A stretch of 11,266 nucleotides of DNA from Parachlamydiales bacterium (GCA_003151315.1 PLXF01000007.1:1-11266); one strand, 5' to 3'; shown: positions 1-6,488, counted from the stretch's first letter. Program-made: numbers and translations. Notes: generated by a model not told the origin, from the sequence alone.

Positions 1-991
1 GATAAACGAGTCCTTTCATGGCCATTTTTAGAGGAGAGGTGCCTATGCTGTTAAGCGCAGAGATCTCGAATAGGGTGGACGGATCGAAAGGGTAGCGGGC
101 GCGGAACGATTCCGCTAAAGGCGCTGCCTCTTCTTGATCAATTTTGTTGAGAGCTACAAGGAAGGGTTTTGTTAACATCTCTGGATTATAAGCTCCGAGC
201 TCACGGCGGAGCATCAGGAATTCTTCAAACGGGTCCCGTTCTTGCCAAGGGGCTAGCTCAATGACGTAGACGAGGGCTAACGTTCTCTCAATGTGTCTGA
301 GAAACGAAAGGCCGAGCCCTTTGTCGTTATGGGCGTTTTCGATAATGCCAGGGATGTCGGCGATTAATAGGCGCGTATCGCTGCCAAATTGGACAATACC
401 GAGGTTGGGGCGGAGCGTGGTAAAAGGGTATGGAGCGATTTTTACTCTAATATGAGCCAGCTCTGAGATAAGGGTCGATTTGCCCGCGTTGGGCATCCCG
501 ACAAAACCCACATCGGCAATCAACTTGAGTTCGAGTTCCACTTCGCACGATTTGCCCTCGGTCCCTTCTGTGCAGATAAAGGGCGCCTGGTTTGTCGATG
601 TTTTGAAGCGGCTATTCCCTTTGCCCCCCTTGCCTCCCGCGCAGATTTTCCACTCCTGCCCTTTTTCGGTCAAATCGCAGAGGACCTCTTTCGTCACAGA
701 ATCTTTGACGAGGGTGCCTAAAGGAACTTTCAGGAAAAGATCTACCCCGTTTTTCCCCTTGCAGTTGTTGCTGCTGCCAGAGCCGCCGCTTTGGGCTTTG
801 ATGATCGCGCGGTTGCGGTAGTCTTCGAGAGAAGGAATTTGGGGGTCAGCTTTGAGGTAGATAGAGCCGCCATGGCCCCCGTCTCCTCCTGCGGGGCCCC
901 CTTTGGGGATGAATTTTTCGCGGCGCCATGCAATGACGCCGTTGCCGCCTTTGCCTGCCGATAACTGAAGTGTGACGCTATCGACAAACAT
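1..991 (-). CDS. obg: Obg-family ribosome-assembly GTPase (3' end cut by window)
   Basis: Obg/CgtA binds GTP and acts in late assembly of the large ribosomal subunit. Reading from the ATG at 991, 330 codons are open to the window edge, so only the last residues and the stop are missing. Seen in order: the glycine-rich Obg fold (residues about 1-160, starting MFVDSVTLQLSAGKGGNG, with an FIPKGGPAGGDGG segment), then the G domain with P-loop GFVGMPNAGKST (about 162-173), DIPGI (about 212), NKID (about 282) and the SA motif (about 311). No long C-terminal OCT extension can be judged because the end is cut. The start lies 7 nt after the rpmA stop, so it is the third gene of the rplU-rpmA-obg unit, a very common bacterial arrangement. 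The identification is secure. Confidence 0.97.
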   Translation of the reverse strand, partial: MFVDSVTLQLSAGKGGNGVIAWRREKFIPKGGPAGGDGGHGGSIYLKADPQIPSLEDYRNRAIIKAQSGGSGSSNNCKGKNGVDLFLKVPLGTLVKDSVTKEVLCDLTEKGQEWKICAGGKGGKGNSRFKTSTNQAPFICTEGTEGKSCEVELELKLIADVGFVGMPNAGKSTLISELAHIRVKIAPYPFTTLRPNLGIVQFGSDTRLLIADIPGIIENAHNDKGLGLSFLRHIERTLALVYVIELAPWQERDPFEEFLMLRRELGAYNPEMLTKPFLVALNKIDQEEAAPLAESFRARYPFDPSTLFEISALNSIGTSPLKMAMKGLVY

Positions 992-998
992 GGAGATC

Positions 999-1253
999 TT
1001 AGACCAGCTGAGGAGTTACTGAAACATAGGTCTTGTCCGCTTTGCGGAAAGAGACCACGCCGTCAATGAGAGCGAAAATAGTAAAATCGCGTCCCATGCC
1101 AACGTTCTTCTCCGGGTGCCACTTAGTGCCCCGCTGTCTGACCAGGATGCTGCCAGAGGTCACGAATTGACCCATGGTCGCTTTAATTCCTAGTCGTTTG
1201 GAGCGGGAATCCCGTCCGTTACGACTCGAGCCTTGCCCTTTCTTATGTGCCAT
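999..1253 (-). CDS. rpmA: 50S ribosomal protein L27
   Basis: L27 is a large-subunit protein whose N-terminal tail reaches the peptidyl transferase centre. The 84-residue product begins MAHKKGQGSSRNGRDS and carries the typical GTKWHPEKNVGMGRD stretch around residues 42-56. Its length is usual for the family. It has no N-terminal leader of the kind cleaved in Firmicutes, so the mature tail is encoded directly. An AGGAG Shine-Dalgarno lies just upstream of the ATG at 1253. It follows rplU by 13 nt and precedes obg by 7 nt, consistent with one transcript. Confidence 0.98.
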   Translation of the reverse strand: MAHKKGQGSSRNGRDSRSKRLGIKATMGQFVTSGSILVRQRGTKWHPEKNVGMGRDFTIFALIDGVVSFRKADKTYVSVTPQLV

Positions 1254-1266
1254 TTACGCTCCTGAT

Positions 1267-1584
1267 TTAAGCTGCTACGGAGATTTTTGTGATTTTAATG
1301 CGGGTGTATCTCTGGCGGTGCCCGACGAGTCGGCGCGTGCTGATTTTCCGCTGTTTGTATTTGTAAGCCACAACTTTGGGGCCTTTAATTTCGCCTACTA
1401 ATTCGGCGTGGACAGTGCAATGCGGTACATAAGGAAGGCCGACGTGGGGAGAATTCCCGTCATCGACTAATAAAACTTTGTCGAAGGTGATGCTTTGTTC
1501 AGCATCGTTTAGGAGCTCAACGTTGAGCTCATCACCCTCTTCTACCCGGTATTGTTTGCTGCCGGTCTCAATAATCGCGTACAT
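1267..1584 (-). CDS. rplU: 50S ribosomal protein L21
   Basis: L21 binds 23S rRNA in the large subunit. The 105-residue product begins MYAIIETGSKQYRVEEGDEL, the hallmark N terminus of bL21, and ends with the basic region KYKQRKISTRRLVGHRQ followed by a TRIKITKI strand. Its length is typical. The ATG at 1584 has a strong GGAGGA ribosome binding site about 6 nt upstream. It is the first gene of the rplU-rpmA-obg unit and has its own promoter at 1619-1648. Some readthrough from the metal-transport genes is possible because no terminator was seen between them. Confidence 0.98.
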   Translation of the reverse strand: MYAIIETGSKQYRVEEGDELNVELLNDAEQSITFDKVLLVDDGNSPHVGLPYVPHCTVHAELVGEIKGPKVVAYKYKQRKISTRRLVGHRQRYTRIKITKISVAA

Positions 1585-1618
1585 ATAGTTCCTCCGGAAC
1601 AGATCGAATTTGCCAAAA

Positions 1619-1648
1619 ATATTAACCGAAGAGAGTCTCTGCTGTCAA
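1619..1648 (-). promoter_or_regulatory. Promoter of rplU-rpmA-obg, overlapping the permease stop codon
   Basis: On the minus strand a perfect -35 TTGACA (1643-1648) is followed by an 18-nt spacer and TAATAT (1619-1624) as -10. Initiation would fall near 1612, leaving a leader of about 28 nt with GGAGGA before the rplU ATG. The -35 box includes the TGA stop of the permease gene (1645-1647). This is the best sigma-70-type promoter in the window. No structured ribosomal-protein leader is seen. Confidence 0.8.
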
Positions 1649-2511
1649 CGGCTATCTGCAAGCTTCGATTTTCTCGGCCAAATCCAATTTTTTCTTTTAC
1701 AGGCAAGGGCTGTTAAATAGGCTGCGGCGGCGATTAAAGAGATGGTAGCGCCAGGGGGCCAATTGAGCTCGTAGGAGGCTCCCAGTCCAAGAACGCTAAA
1801 GAGAGCCGTTAAAGCCGACGCAATCCCCATGAGGGTCAATAACCGGTTGGTAAACAGGGACGCCATGGCCGCGGGGATGGTCAATAGAGCGATGACGAGG
1901 ATTGTTCCAATCACCTGAATGAGAAGGACGATCGTTAACGCGACGAGGCTCAGTAAAAGGAGGTAAAGGCGTTTGACCGCAACCCCCTGTAAAAGGGCCT
2001 GCTCTTCGTCGAAACAGAGGGCTAAAAGTTTTCGGTAGTATAGAGCGACCAGCGTGAGAATCGTTAAGTCTAAGACGAGCAACAGGGCTAAATCGCGGGG
2101 GCTGACCCACAAAATATTGCCAAATAAAAAATTCATTAATTCAACGTTGGTCCCCGGAGTCAGGCTGATAAAAATGACCCCGATGGCCATTCCTGTGGAC
2201 CAGACGACAGCGATGACCGAATCTTCCCTTTGCCGATAATTGAGATGGATCCAACCGATTAGCCAAGCTGAAAGGAGAGAGGAGCCAAAAGCGCCCCAGA
2301 GAGGGTCGAGCCAGGCGATCCCATAAACCCGTTGCAGCCACAGGCAAAGTCCCATCCCGCCCAAGATAGAATGGGAGATGCTACCGCCGATAAAGGCGAT
2401 CCGTTTCACAACGACGAATGAGCCGATAATCCCGCTCGAAACGGAGGCGAGCAGGCTTGCCCACAGGGCCATTTGTAAAAAAGGGTTGTTCCATAGGGCC
2501 TCTAGAAACAT
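1645..2511 (-). CDS. Metal ABC transporter permease (ABC-3 family)
   Basis: This is the membrane subunit of a zinc- or manganese-type ABC importer (ZnuB/MntB/TroC family). The 288-residue product is strongly hydrophobic, with roughly eight membrane segments. Family-typical stretches include VVVKRIAFIGGSISHSILGG near residues 33-52, FLFGNILWVSPRDL near 128-141, and VIGTILVIALLTIPAAMASL near 200-219, the last matching the conserved late helix of ABC-3 permeases. Its ATG overlaps the ATPase stop by one base (TAATG), with AAAGGA just upstream. With the ATPase and lipoprotein it forms a complete three-part importer. Which metal is carried cannot be read from the permease. In Chlamydia the equivalent is, from memory, CT417. 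Confidence 0.94.
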   Translation of the reverse strand: MFLEALWNNPFLQMALWASLLASVSSGIIGSFVVVKRIAFIGGSISHSILGGMGLCLWLQRVYGIAWLDPLWGAFGSSLLSAWLIGWIHLNYRQREDSVIAVVWSTGMAIGVIFISLTPGTNVELMNFLFGNILWVSPRDLALLLVLDLTILTLVALYYRKLLALCFDEEQALLQGVAVKRLYLLLLSLVALTIVLLIQVIGTILVIALLTIPAAMASLFTNRLLTLMGIASALTALFSVLGLGASYELNWPPGATISLIAAAAYLTALACKRKNWIWPRKSKLADSR

Positions 2512-3254
2512 TAATTTTTCCTTTCAAAATGGTTTTTGGGAAGGCCGAGTAGGGGAGTGTGGTAGAGGCCGAAGGCAAAGTGTTCACACACTTCGCCGGG
2601 GCGAAATAGGTGGGCGGCCCCTTCGATGCAATAGACTTTATCCACTTTTTCGAGGACCGTTTTGATGTCGTGCGTGATGAGAAGGATCGTCTTTTTCCCT
2701 CGCATCTCTTCTAAGATTTCAAAAATGAGGGCCGCCGAGGGAGGGTCGATATTCGCGGTAGGCTCGTCGAGAAGGAGAATGGCTGGATCTGAGAGGAGAG
2801 CTCGCGCGAGAAGGGCCCTCTGCGCCAATCCCCCCGATAAACTCCCAAAGGCTTTGTTTCGGTGAGGCTCCAACCCGAGGCGTTGAATGAGCGCGCCCGC
2901 TTTGTTTCGAATCCAAGTGGGAATTGTTCCTAAGAAGGGGAGGCGGTTTAAAGCGCCGAGGAGAACAAGCTCAAAAACGGTGATCGGAAATTCCCGATCG
3001 AATCGGTGGGACTGGGGTACGTAGCCGATGGCGAGGCGCCCTTTTTCTACGGTTTTTCCTTCGATGAGGATAACCCCTTTGTCGGGGAGGAGAAAGCCCA
3101 TCAACAGCTTTAACAAAGTTGTTTTTCCGCCCCCATTGGGCCCGATAATGCCGATGTATTCTCCCGATTTAGCCACCAGATTTACCGCAGATAAAATAGA
3201 GAGCGATCCATAAGAAAAAGAGACGTCGGAAACAAAAACCGCCGCATCTTTCAT
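2511..3254 (-). CDS. Metal ABC transporter ATP-binding protein
   Basis: This 247-residue cytoplasmic ATPase drives the importer. All nucleotide-binding motifs are intact: Walker A GPNGGGKT (38-45), Q-loop Gln81 in YVPQSHRFDREFP, signature LSGGLAQR (139-146), Walker B ILLLDEP (159-165) and switch His195 in LITHD. The YVPQ...D.EFP context and the length fit the ZnuC/MntB-type ATPases of metal importers. Its start overlaps the end of the lipoprotein gene by 4 nt (ATGA), so the two are probably translationally coupled. A small hairpin covers its Shine-Dalgarno (see 3255-3271). The C-terminal part after residue 215 is divergent and carries no recognised domain. Confidence 0.95.
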   Translation of the reverse strand: MKDAAVFVSDVSFSYGSLSILSAVNLVAKSGEYIGIIGPNGGGKTTLLKLLMGFLLPDKGVILIEGKTVEKGRLAIGYVPQSHRFDREFPITVFELVLLGALNRLPFLGTIPTWIRNKAGALIQRLGLEPHRNKAFGSLSGGLAQRALLARALLSDPAILLLDEPTANIDPPSAALIFEILEEMRGKKTILLITHDIKTVLEKVDKVYCIEGAAHLFRPGEVCEHFAFGLYHTPLLGLPKNHFERKN

Positions 3255-4135
3255 GGAGATGAGATCTCCTTAAGGGAGGGATCGGCTATGAGCTGGGCGA
3301 TTTTTAACAGAGTCCCAAAATAGTCGGGAGAATAGGGGTCGACCATTTGCACAGGGAGATGGAGTTTTTTCGCGATGAGTTGAGCGCCTTTGTTGTTATA
3401 TTGGGGTAGGGTGATCGCCATCCCCGTTTTGCTCTCGGCAGCTCTCTGAACGAGGGCTTCGACCTGTCTAGGTCTCGGCTCTTTTCCTTCATACTCCACC
3501 GACAGTTGCTCACAGTGATAATCGCGACAAAAATAGGCAAAAGCGGGATGCGAAACGAGGATCGCCCGATTGACAACCGGCTTTAAAAGAGATTCGATTT
3601 GGGTGTCGAGGGCTTGGAGATCGGCGATGAGCGTCTGTGTGTTTTTTTCAATGTCCTCTTTGAGCTCGGGAAATGCGATAGCTAATGTGGCGGCAATGTG
3701 ATTGGCTTGCGTTTGTGTCTCTTTGGGGCTCATCCAGATATGGCGGTCTTGGTGGTCTACGCCGCAATGGTGGCAATGGCTCCCTTCCTCTTCAATCAGC
3801 TCGATCCCTTTTCGCAGGTCGTGGACTAAAAGATTAGGGTTTCGGGACTGTAAAAGGGACAATAATTTATTTTCAAAGGGCTCTCCAATGCGCAGCCACA
3901 CCCTCCCTTGGCCCAAACTTCCCGCTTGGCGCGAGGTGGGTTCGAAGGAATGGGGGTTGGAGCCTATGGGGACAATAGTTTCTACAGTGATTGACGATCC
4001 GGCGATCCTTTGAGTCAGGTCTTGATAGGGAGCGATACTTACCCAAACCAGGGGTTTAGCGGGGGGCGCCTCAGAGGAATTACTCGAACAGGCCGTTAGC
4101 CCCAAGGTTATAAGGAAGACGAGTTTTTTTATCAT
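3251..4135 (-). CDS. Zinc/manganese-type substrate-binding lipoprotein (ZnuA-like)
   Basis: This is the metal-capturing component of the importer (cluster A-I solute-binding family). A signal peptide with lipobox L-T-A-C ends at Cys16, so the mature protein should be lipid-anchored. Expected metal ligands are visible: His62 in NPHSFEP, His132 in DRHIWMSP, His196 in SHPAFAYF and Asp266 in VDPYSPDYF. A short His/Cys-rich loop at about 119-132 (SHCHHCGVDHQDRH) resembles the histidine loop of zinc-binding ZnuA proteins, which favours zinc, but that is inference. Two further cysteines (203, 208) flank the third ligand region. The 294-residue length is normal. It is the first gene of the importer set, facing away from tRNA-Ser. 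I saw no convincing promoter or Zur/MntR-like operator in the 94 nt upstream. The lipoprotein would be processed by the LspA encoded in this window. Confidence 0.94.
   Translation of the reverse strand: MIKKLVFLITLGLTACSSNSSEAPPAKPLVWVSIAPYQDLTQRIAGSSITVETIVPIGSNPHSFEPTSRQAGSLGQGRVWLRIGEPFENKLLSLLQSRNPNLLVHDLRKGIELIEEEGSHCHHCGVDHQDRHIWMSPKETQTQANHIAATLAIAFPELKEDIEKNTQTLIADLQALDTQIESLLKPVVNRAILVSHPAFAYFCRDYHCEQLSVEYEGKEPRPRQVEALVQRAAESKTGMAITLPQYNNKGAQLIAKKLHLPVQMVDPYSPDYFGTLLKIAQLIADPSLKEISSP
3255..3271 (-). promoter_or_regulatory. Hairpin covering the Shine-Dalgarno of the ABC ATPase gene
   Basis: Immediately before the ATPase ATG (3254), the minus strand carries GGAGAT-CTC-ATCTCC (3255-3269), a perfect 6-bp stem with a 3-nt loop. 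The Shine-Dalgarno AAGGAG (3266-3271) lies mostly within the upstream arm. The hairpin is inside the last codons of the lipoprotein gene, so ribosomes finishing that gene would melt it. This would be a translational-coupling device; the regulatory role is inferred. Confidence 0.45.
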
Positions 4136-4229
4136 GGCTCAATAATAGACGCTTGTATCTTAACAGCCAATAGAATAAGCTACCCAACTATACTCCTGCC
4201 TATTGAAAATTGGGTGGAGAGTATTTTCT

Positions 4230-4317
4230 GGAGAGATGTCCGAGTGGCTTAAGGAGCACGCTTGGAAAGCGTGTGTACGCTAACTGCGTACCGTGGGTTC
4301 GAATCCCACTCCCTCCG
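4230..4317 (+). tRNA. tRNA-Ser (anticodon GGA)
   Basis: This is an 88-nt class II tRNA. Acceptor 5' strand is GGAGAGA (4230-4236) and 3' strand TCCCTCC (4310-4316) with discriminator G at 4317. The anticodon stem is CACGC/GCGTG (4257-4261, 4269-4273) around loop TTGGAAA, anticodon GGA at 4264-4266, reading UCC/UCU. The long variable arm TACGC/GCGTA (4276-4280, 4286-4290) is diagnostic of serine. The T arm is GTGGG-TTCGAAT-CCCAC (4293-4309). CCA is not encoded. One acceptor pair (fifth) is A-C rather than Watson-Crick. A -10-like TATACT at 4189-4194 could drive it, though no good -35 is seen. Confidence 0.96.
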
Positions 4318-4322
4318 TCCCC

Positions 4323-4355
4323 AAAAAGCAGCCCCCTTCTGGGCTGCTTTTTTTT
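4323..4355 (+). terminator. Rho-independent terminator of tRNA-Ser
   Basis: A 12-bp stem AAAAAGCAGCCC / GGGCTGCTTTTT (4323-4334 and 4341-4352) with a 6-nt loop CCTTCT is followed by a run of eight T (4348-4355). It starts six bases after the tRNA and is a textbook intrinsic terminator. The A run on the 5' side gives a weaker T tract on the other strand, so some bidirectional activity is possible. Confidence 0.92.
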
Positions 4356-4453
4356 GCCCTCATACCGACAATTTTTTTAAAATTGCGATCCTAAAAATAT
4401 GTATACCGCGCCCTAGTAACGTATTTTTTATATTATTGCTTTAATTTTACTTA

Positions 4454-4482
4454 TTGTTGTTAACTATTTTTTCTGTTATAGT
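4454..4482 (+). promoter_or_regulatory. Candidate promoter of the 332-aa unknown gene
   Basis: TTGTTG (4454-4459) and TATAGT (4477-4482) are separated by 17 nt, with the gene start 32 nt downstream. The -10 is good and the -35 only half matches the consensus. The surrounding 4360-4513 stretch is very AT-rich, which makes chance matches likely. Confidence 0.4.
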
Positions 4483-4513
4483 TTAATAAAATAAAATTAA
4501 CGGTCTTGTTTTT

Positions 4514-5512
4514 ATGTCAATTTCTGGGTTTGAATCGTTCTGTTTGTTAAATAAATTGAAGGATTGTGCTGATCGTTATGGGCATCAAGAACCTGCCGAG
4601 AAGTGTTTGCTTATTGAAAATCAAGCCCTTACGTGGGCTGTTGCCAAGGAGCGAATTTTCGGCGTGGATACGCCCAAAGACTATACTCTTCCTTTCGGAT
4701 GGAAATATAATTACCAGGGAATTATTGAAAAAAATGCGGTAAAATGGGAAACGCTGGAAACGGAATGGATCGATTATCCGAAAATCCCAGGCAAATATTT
4801 TGTTGAATTAGTTACAACAAATAGCGTGCTACGCCATTCCTGGCTTCGTCTAATCGATAATCAAAGTCGAGCTATTAGCGTGGGTTTTTTAGGTCGTGTT
4901 CGCCGATGGTTGCCCATGCGCTCATCGAAGGGGAGGCTTGTCTCTCCAGATCCTTATGAGATTAGCAAAAAAAATAGGGTTACTCGGATCGAAATTTCGG
5001 CAGATGAGCATCGTAAATTAAAGGAAAAGATTGAAGAAGATCAGGCAAATGAAAATTTACTATTTAATTTGGTTACACGAAATTGTGCAATTTACGCTTG
5101 TGAAGTTTTAAGTGTAATCGGAATCAACATTAACCCCAAAGAATTTGCGACCCAATCTTTAGCTCGAAGATTCGGTTATTCCAAACTTCCCATTCCCCCT
5201 TGTATTAAAAAAATTATTTATTATGTAGGAATGTTTTTTCGGAGGCTTCTTAGCCCTTTCTATAACGGAATTATGTTTTTGCTTGGGGCAACTTACGTTG
5301 ATCCTCAGTTGGCGGATTTGGAAAAAGAAAAGGGAGGTAAATGGCCGCAGCGGCCCAAACCCTTACGCAATTTTTTCTCCTTTTTCGATATATCCCACTT
5401 CCATTTTGGCACTGGTTGGAAAGTCGCAAATTGGCAAAAGGGAGTAGAAAAGCTTCGGGAATCCCTACCCGAAGATCAAAAATTTTCAAAAGCGGCTCTC
5501 CTCAATTTATAA
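4514..5512 (+). CDS. Unknown protein, possible permuted papain-like (NlpC/P60/LRAT-type) fold
   Basis: I do not recognise this 332-residue protein by name. Visible features are KYFVELVTTNSVLRHSWLRLID (about 94-115, containing His108), which looks like a strand with a conserved His-Ser-Trp-Leu, and NLVTRNCAIYACEVLSVIGI (about 185-204, with Asn190-Cys191), resembling the Asn-Cys nucleophile turn at the start of a helix in circularly permuted papain-like proteins, where His precedes Cys. A charged, coil-prone stretch (about 150-182) lies between them. A hydrophobic segment at about 231-262 could bind or span a membrane. There is no N-terminal signal peptide. The ATG at 4514 has no clear Shine-Dalgarno. 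The gene stands alone after the tRNA terminator and is clearly AT-richer than its neighbours, suggesting an accessory or acquired gene. Fold and enzymatic role are inference; a host-directed function is possible but unsupported. Confidence 0.85.
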   Translation: MSISGFESFCLLNKLKDCADRYGHQEPAEKCLLIENQALTWAVAKERIFGVDTPKDYTLPFGWKYNYQGIIEKNAVKWETLETEWIDYPKIPGKYFVELVTTNSVLRHSWLRLIDNQSRAISVGFLGRVRRWLPMRSSKGRLVSPDPYEISKKNRVTRIEISADEHRKLKEKIEEDQANENLLFNLVTRNCAIYACEVLSVIGININPKEFATQSLARRFGYSKLPIPPCIKKIIYYVGMFFRRLLSPFYNGIMFLLGATYVDPQLADLEKEKGGKWPQRPKPLRNFFSFFDISHFHFGTGWKVANWQKGVEKLRESLPEDQKFSKAALLNL

Positions 5513-5536
5513 AAACTCTTTTATCTATTTTTGCCC

Positions 5537-5577
5537 TTGCAATTTGCCCCCTTTTGGAATATATTTATGGCCCATAA
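5537..5577 (+). promoter_or_regulatory. Candidate promoter of the nrdR operon with palindrome at the start site
   Basis: TTGCAA (5537-5542) and TATATT (5560-5565) are spaced by 17 nt, placing initiation near 5572 and a leader of about 67 nt before the nrdR GTG. Directly at that point is the palindrome TTATGG-C-CCATAA (5565-5577), which has operator-like placement. A second weak inverted repeat GTTCA...TGAAC (5585-5589, 5600-5604) lies in the leader. The palindrome does not resemble the NrdR box consensus that I know. Confidence 0.5.
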
Positions 5578-5638
5578 TAAAAATGTTCACAAAAATCTCT
5601 GAACGCCCTAAATAGGCAAGTGACGAAGAGATAAAAAC

Positions 5639-6139
5639 GTGCGATGCCCCTTTTGTAATCATGAAGACTCGAAGGTAACCGACTCTCGTAATGCTTTGGA
5701 AATCAATGCAATACGAAGGCGTCGAGAATGTGGACAATGCATGCGCCGCTTCACGACGTTTGAAACGGTCGACTTGAGCCTGCAGATAAAGAAAAGAGAT
5801 GGCACGTATGAAGACTTCGATCAGGAAAAGCTTATTCATGGAATGGATGCGGCTTGCCGACACACCCGGGTCAGTCACGATGTCGTCAGATCGCTCGCTA
5901 ATACGATCAAATCTGACCTCATGGCGAAAGGGATCCGGGAAATTGAAAGCCGCGAGTTAGGGGAGATCGTCATGCGCCACTTACAGGCAATCGACGTTGT
6001 CGCCTACATCCGGTTTGCCTGCGTTTATAAACGGTTTAAAGATATAAAAGAGCTCTTGGAAGCGATCCAGTCGATTACACCGGACAACGCTTCTTTGAGA
6101 GAACTAGAGGAAGAGATTCATGCCGCTCAAGAAAAATGA
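5639..6139 (+). CDS. nrdR: Transcriptional repressor NrdR
   Basis: NrdR senses ATP/dATP and represses ribonucleotide reductase genes. The 166-residue product begins at a GTG codon with MRCPFCNHEDSKVTDSR, the standard N terminus. The zinc ribbon ligands are Cys3, Cys6, Cys31 and Cys34, followed by RRFTTFETVD. The ATP-cone domain covers about residues 49-139 (KKRDGTYEDFDQEKLIHGM to AYIRFACVYKRF). The family runs about 150-165 residues, so the acidic tail after 145 is only slightly long. The GTG is chosen because it alone places Cys3-x2-Cys6 at the expected position; the nearby ATG two bases on is out of frame. It is the first gene of the rightward run and overlaps dksA by 20 nt. From memory, nrdR-dksA-lspA is also contiguous in Chlamydia trachomatis. 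Confidence 0.96.
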   Translation: MRCPFCNHEDSKVTDSRNALEINAIRRRRECGQCMRRFTTFETVDLSLQIKKRDGTYEDFDQEKLIHGMDAACRHTRVSHDVVRSLANTIKSDLMAKGIREIESRELGEIVMRHLQAIDVVAYIRFACVYKRFKDIKELLEAIQSITPDNASLRELEEEIHAAQEK

Positions 6140-6488
6140 AATTGACCATTTTAAAAAAAGACTCGAAGATCTCCGCTTCCAAATCACCCGTGTATTGCGC
6201 GATACCAAAAAAGAGGTGACGCAACCTGATGAATCGAAGGGATATTCTCAACATTCAGCCGATGAGGGGACCGACGATTTTGTCCGCAACATCAACTTAG
6301 AAGTGACAAACAAAGAATTTGGGATGTTGCGCCAAATCGATCGCGCTTTAGAAAAAATCGACGAGGGGACCTATGGAACTTGCGATTTGTCGGGAGAAGA
6401 GATTCCCTTTAAACGACTAGAGGCGATCCCTTACGCGACTATGACCGTTAAAGCGCAAGAGAAGTTTGAAAGAGGGGAGATGGGATGA
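6120..6488 (+). CDS. dksA: DksA/TraR-family RNA polymerase-binding protein with degenerate zinc finger
   Basis: Family members insert a coiled coil into the RNA polymerase secondary channel and tune transcription. The 122-residue product has a predicted coiled coil (about 5-35 and 62-82) with an acidic tip region SADEGTDDF (about 46-54), and a C-terminal finger region starting GTYGTCDLSGEEIPFKRLEAIP. In E. coli DksA four cysteines bind zinc with spacing 3-18-3. Here only Cys88 remains; the other three positions are Ser91, Thr109 and Ala112. The fold probably persists without zinc, as in some cysteine-poor DksA paralogues. The start ATG has AGAGGAAGAG upstream inside nrdR. It overlaps nrdR by 20 nt and lspA by 4 nt, so the three are likely co-translated. 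Confidence 0.9.
   Translation: MPLKKNEIDHFKKRLEDLRFQITRVLRDTKKEVTQPDESKGYSQHSADEGTDDFVRNINLEVTNKEFGMLRQIDRALEKIDEGTYGTCDLSGEEIPFKRLEAIPYATMTVKAQEKFERGEMG

Noticed and set aside
480..987. Open frames on both strands inside the obg region (480-821 plus, 742-987 minus)
   Set aside because: They lie in other frames of obg, which is unambiguous from its Obg fold and GTPase motifs; their translations are low-complexity.
4136..4229. Promoter and metal-regulator operator for the importer genes
   Set aside because: TTGGCT with TATTAT at 17-nt spacing exists on the minus strand, but the -10 sits six bases from the ATG; no Zur- or MntR-like palindrome was seen.
4262..4444. Open frame starting within tRNA-Ser
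   Set aside because: It runs through the tRNA and its terminator, so it cannot be a real gene.
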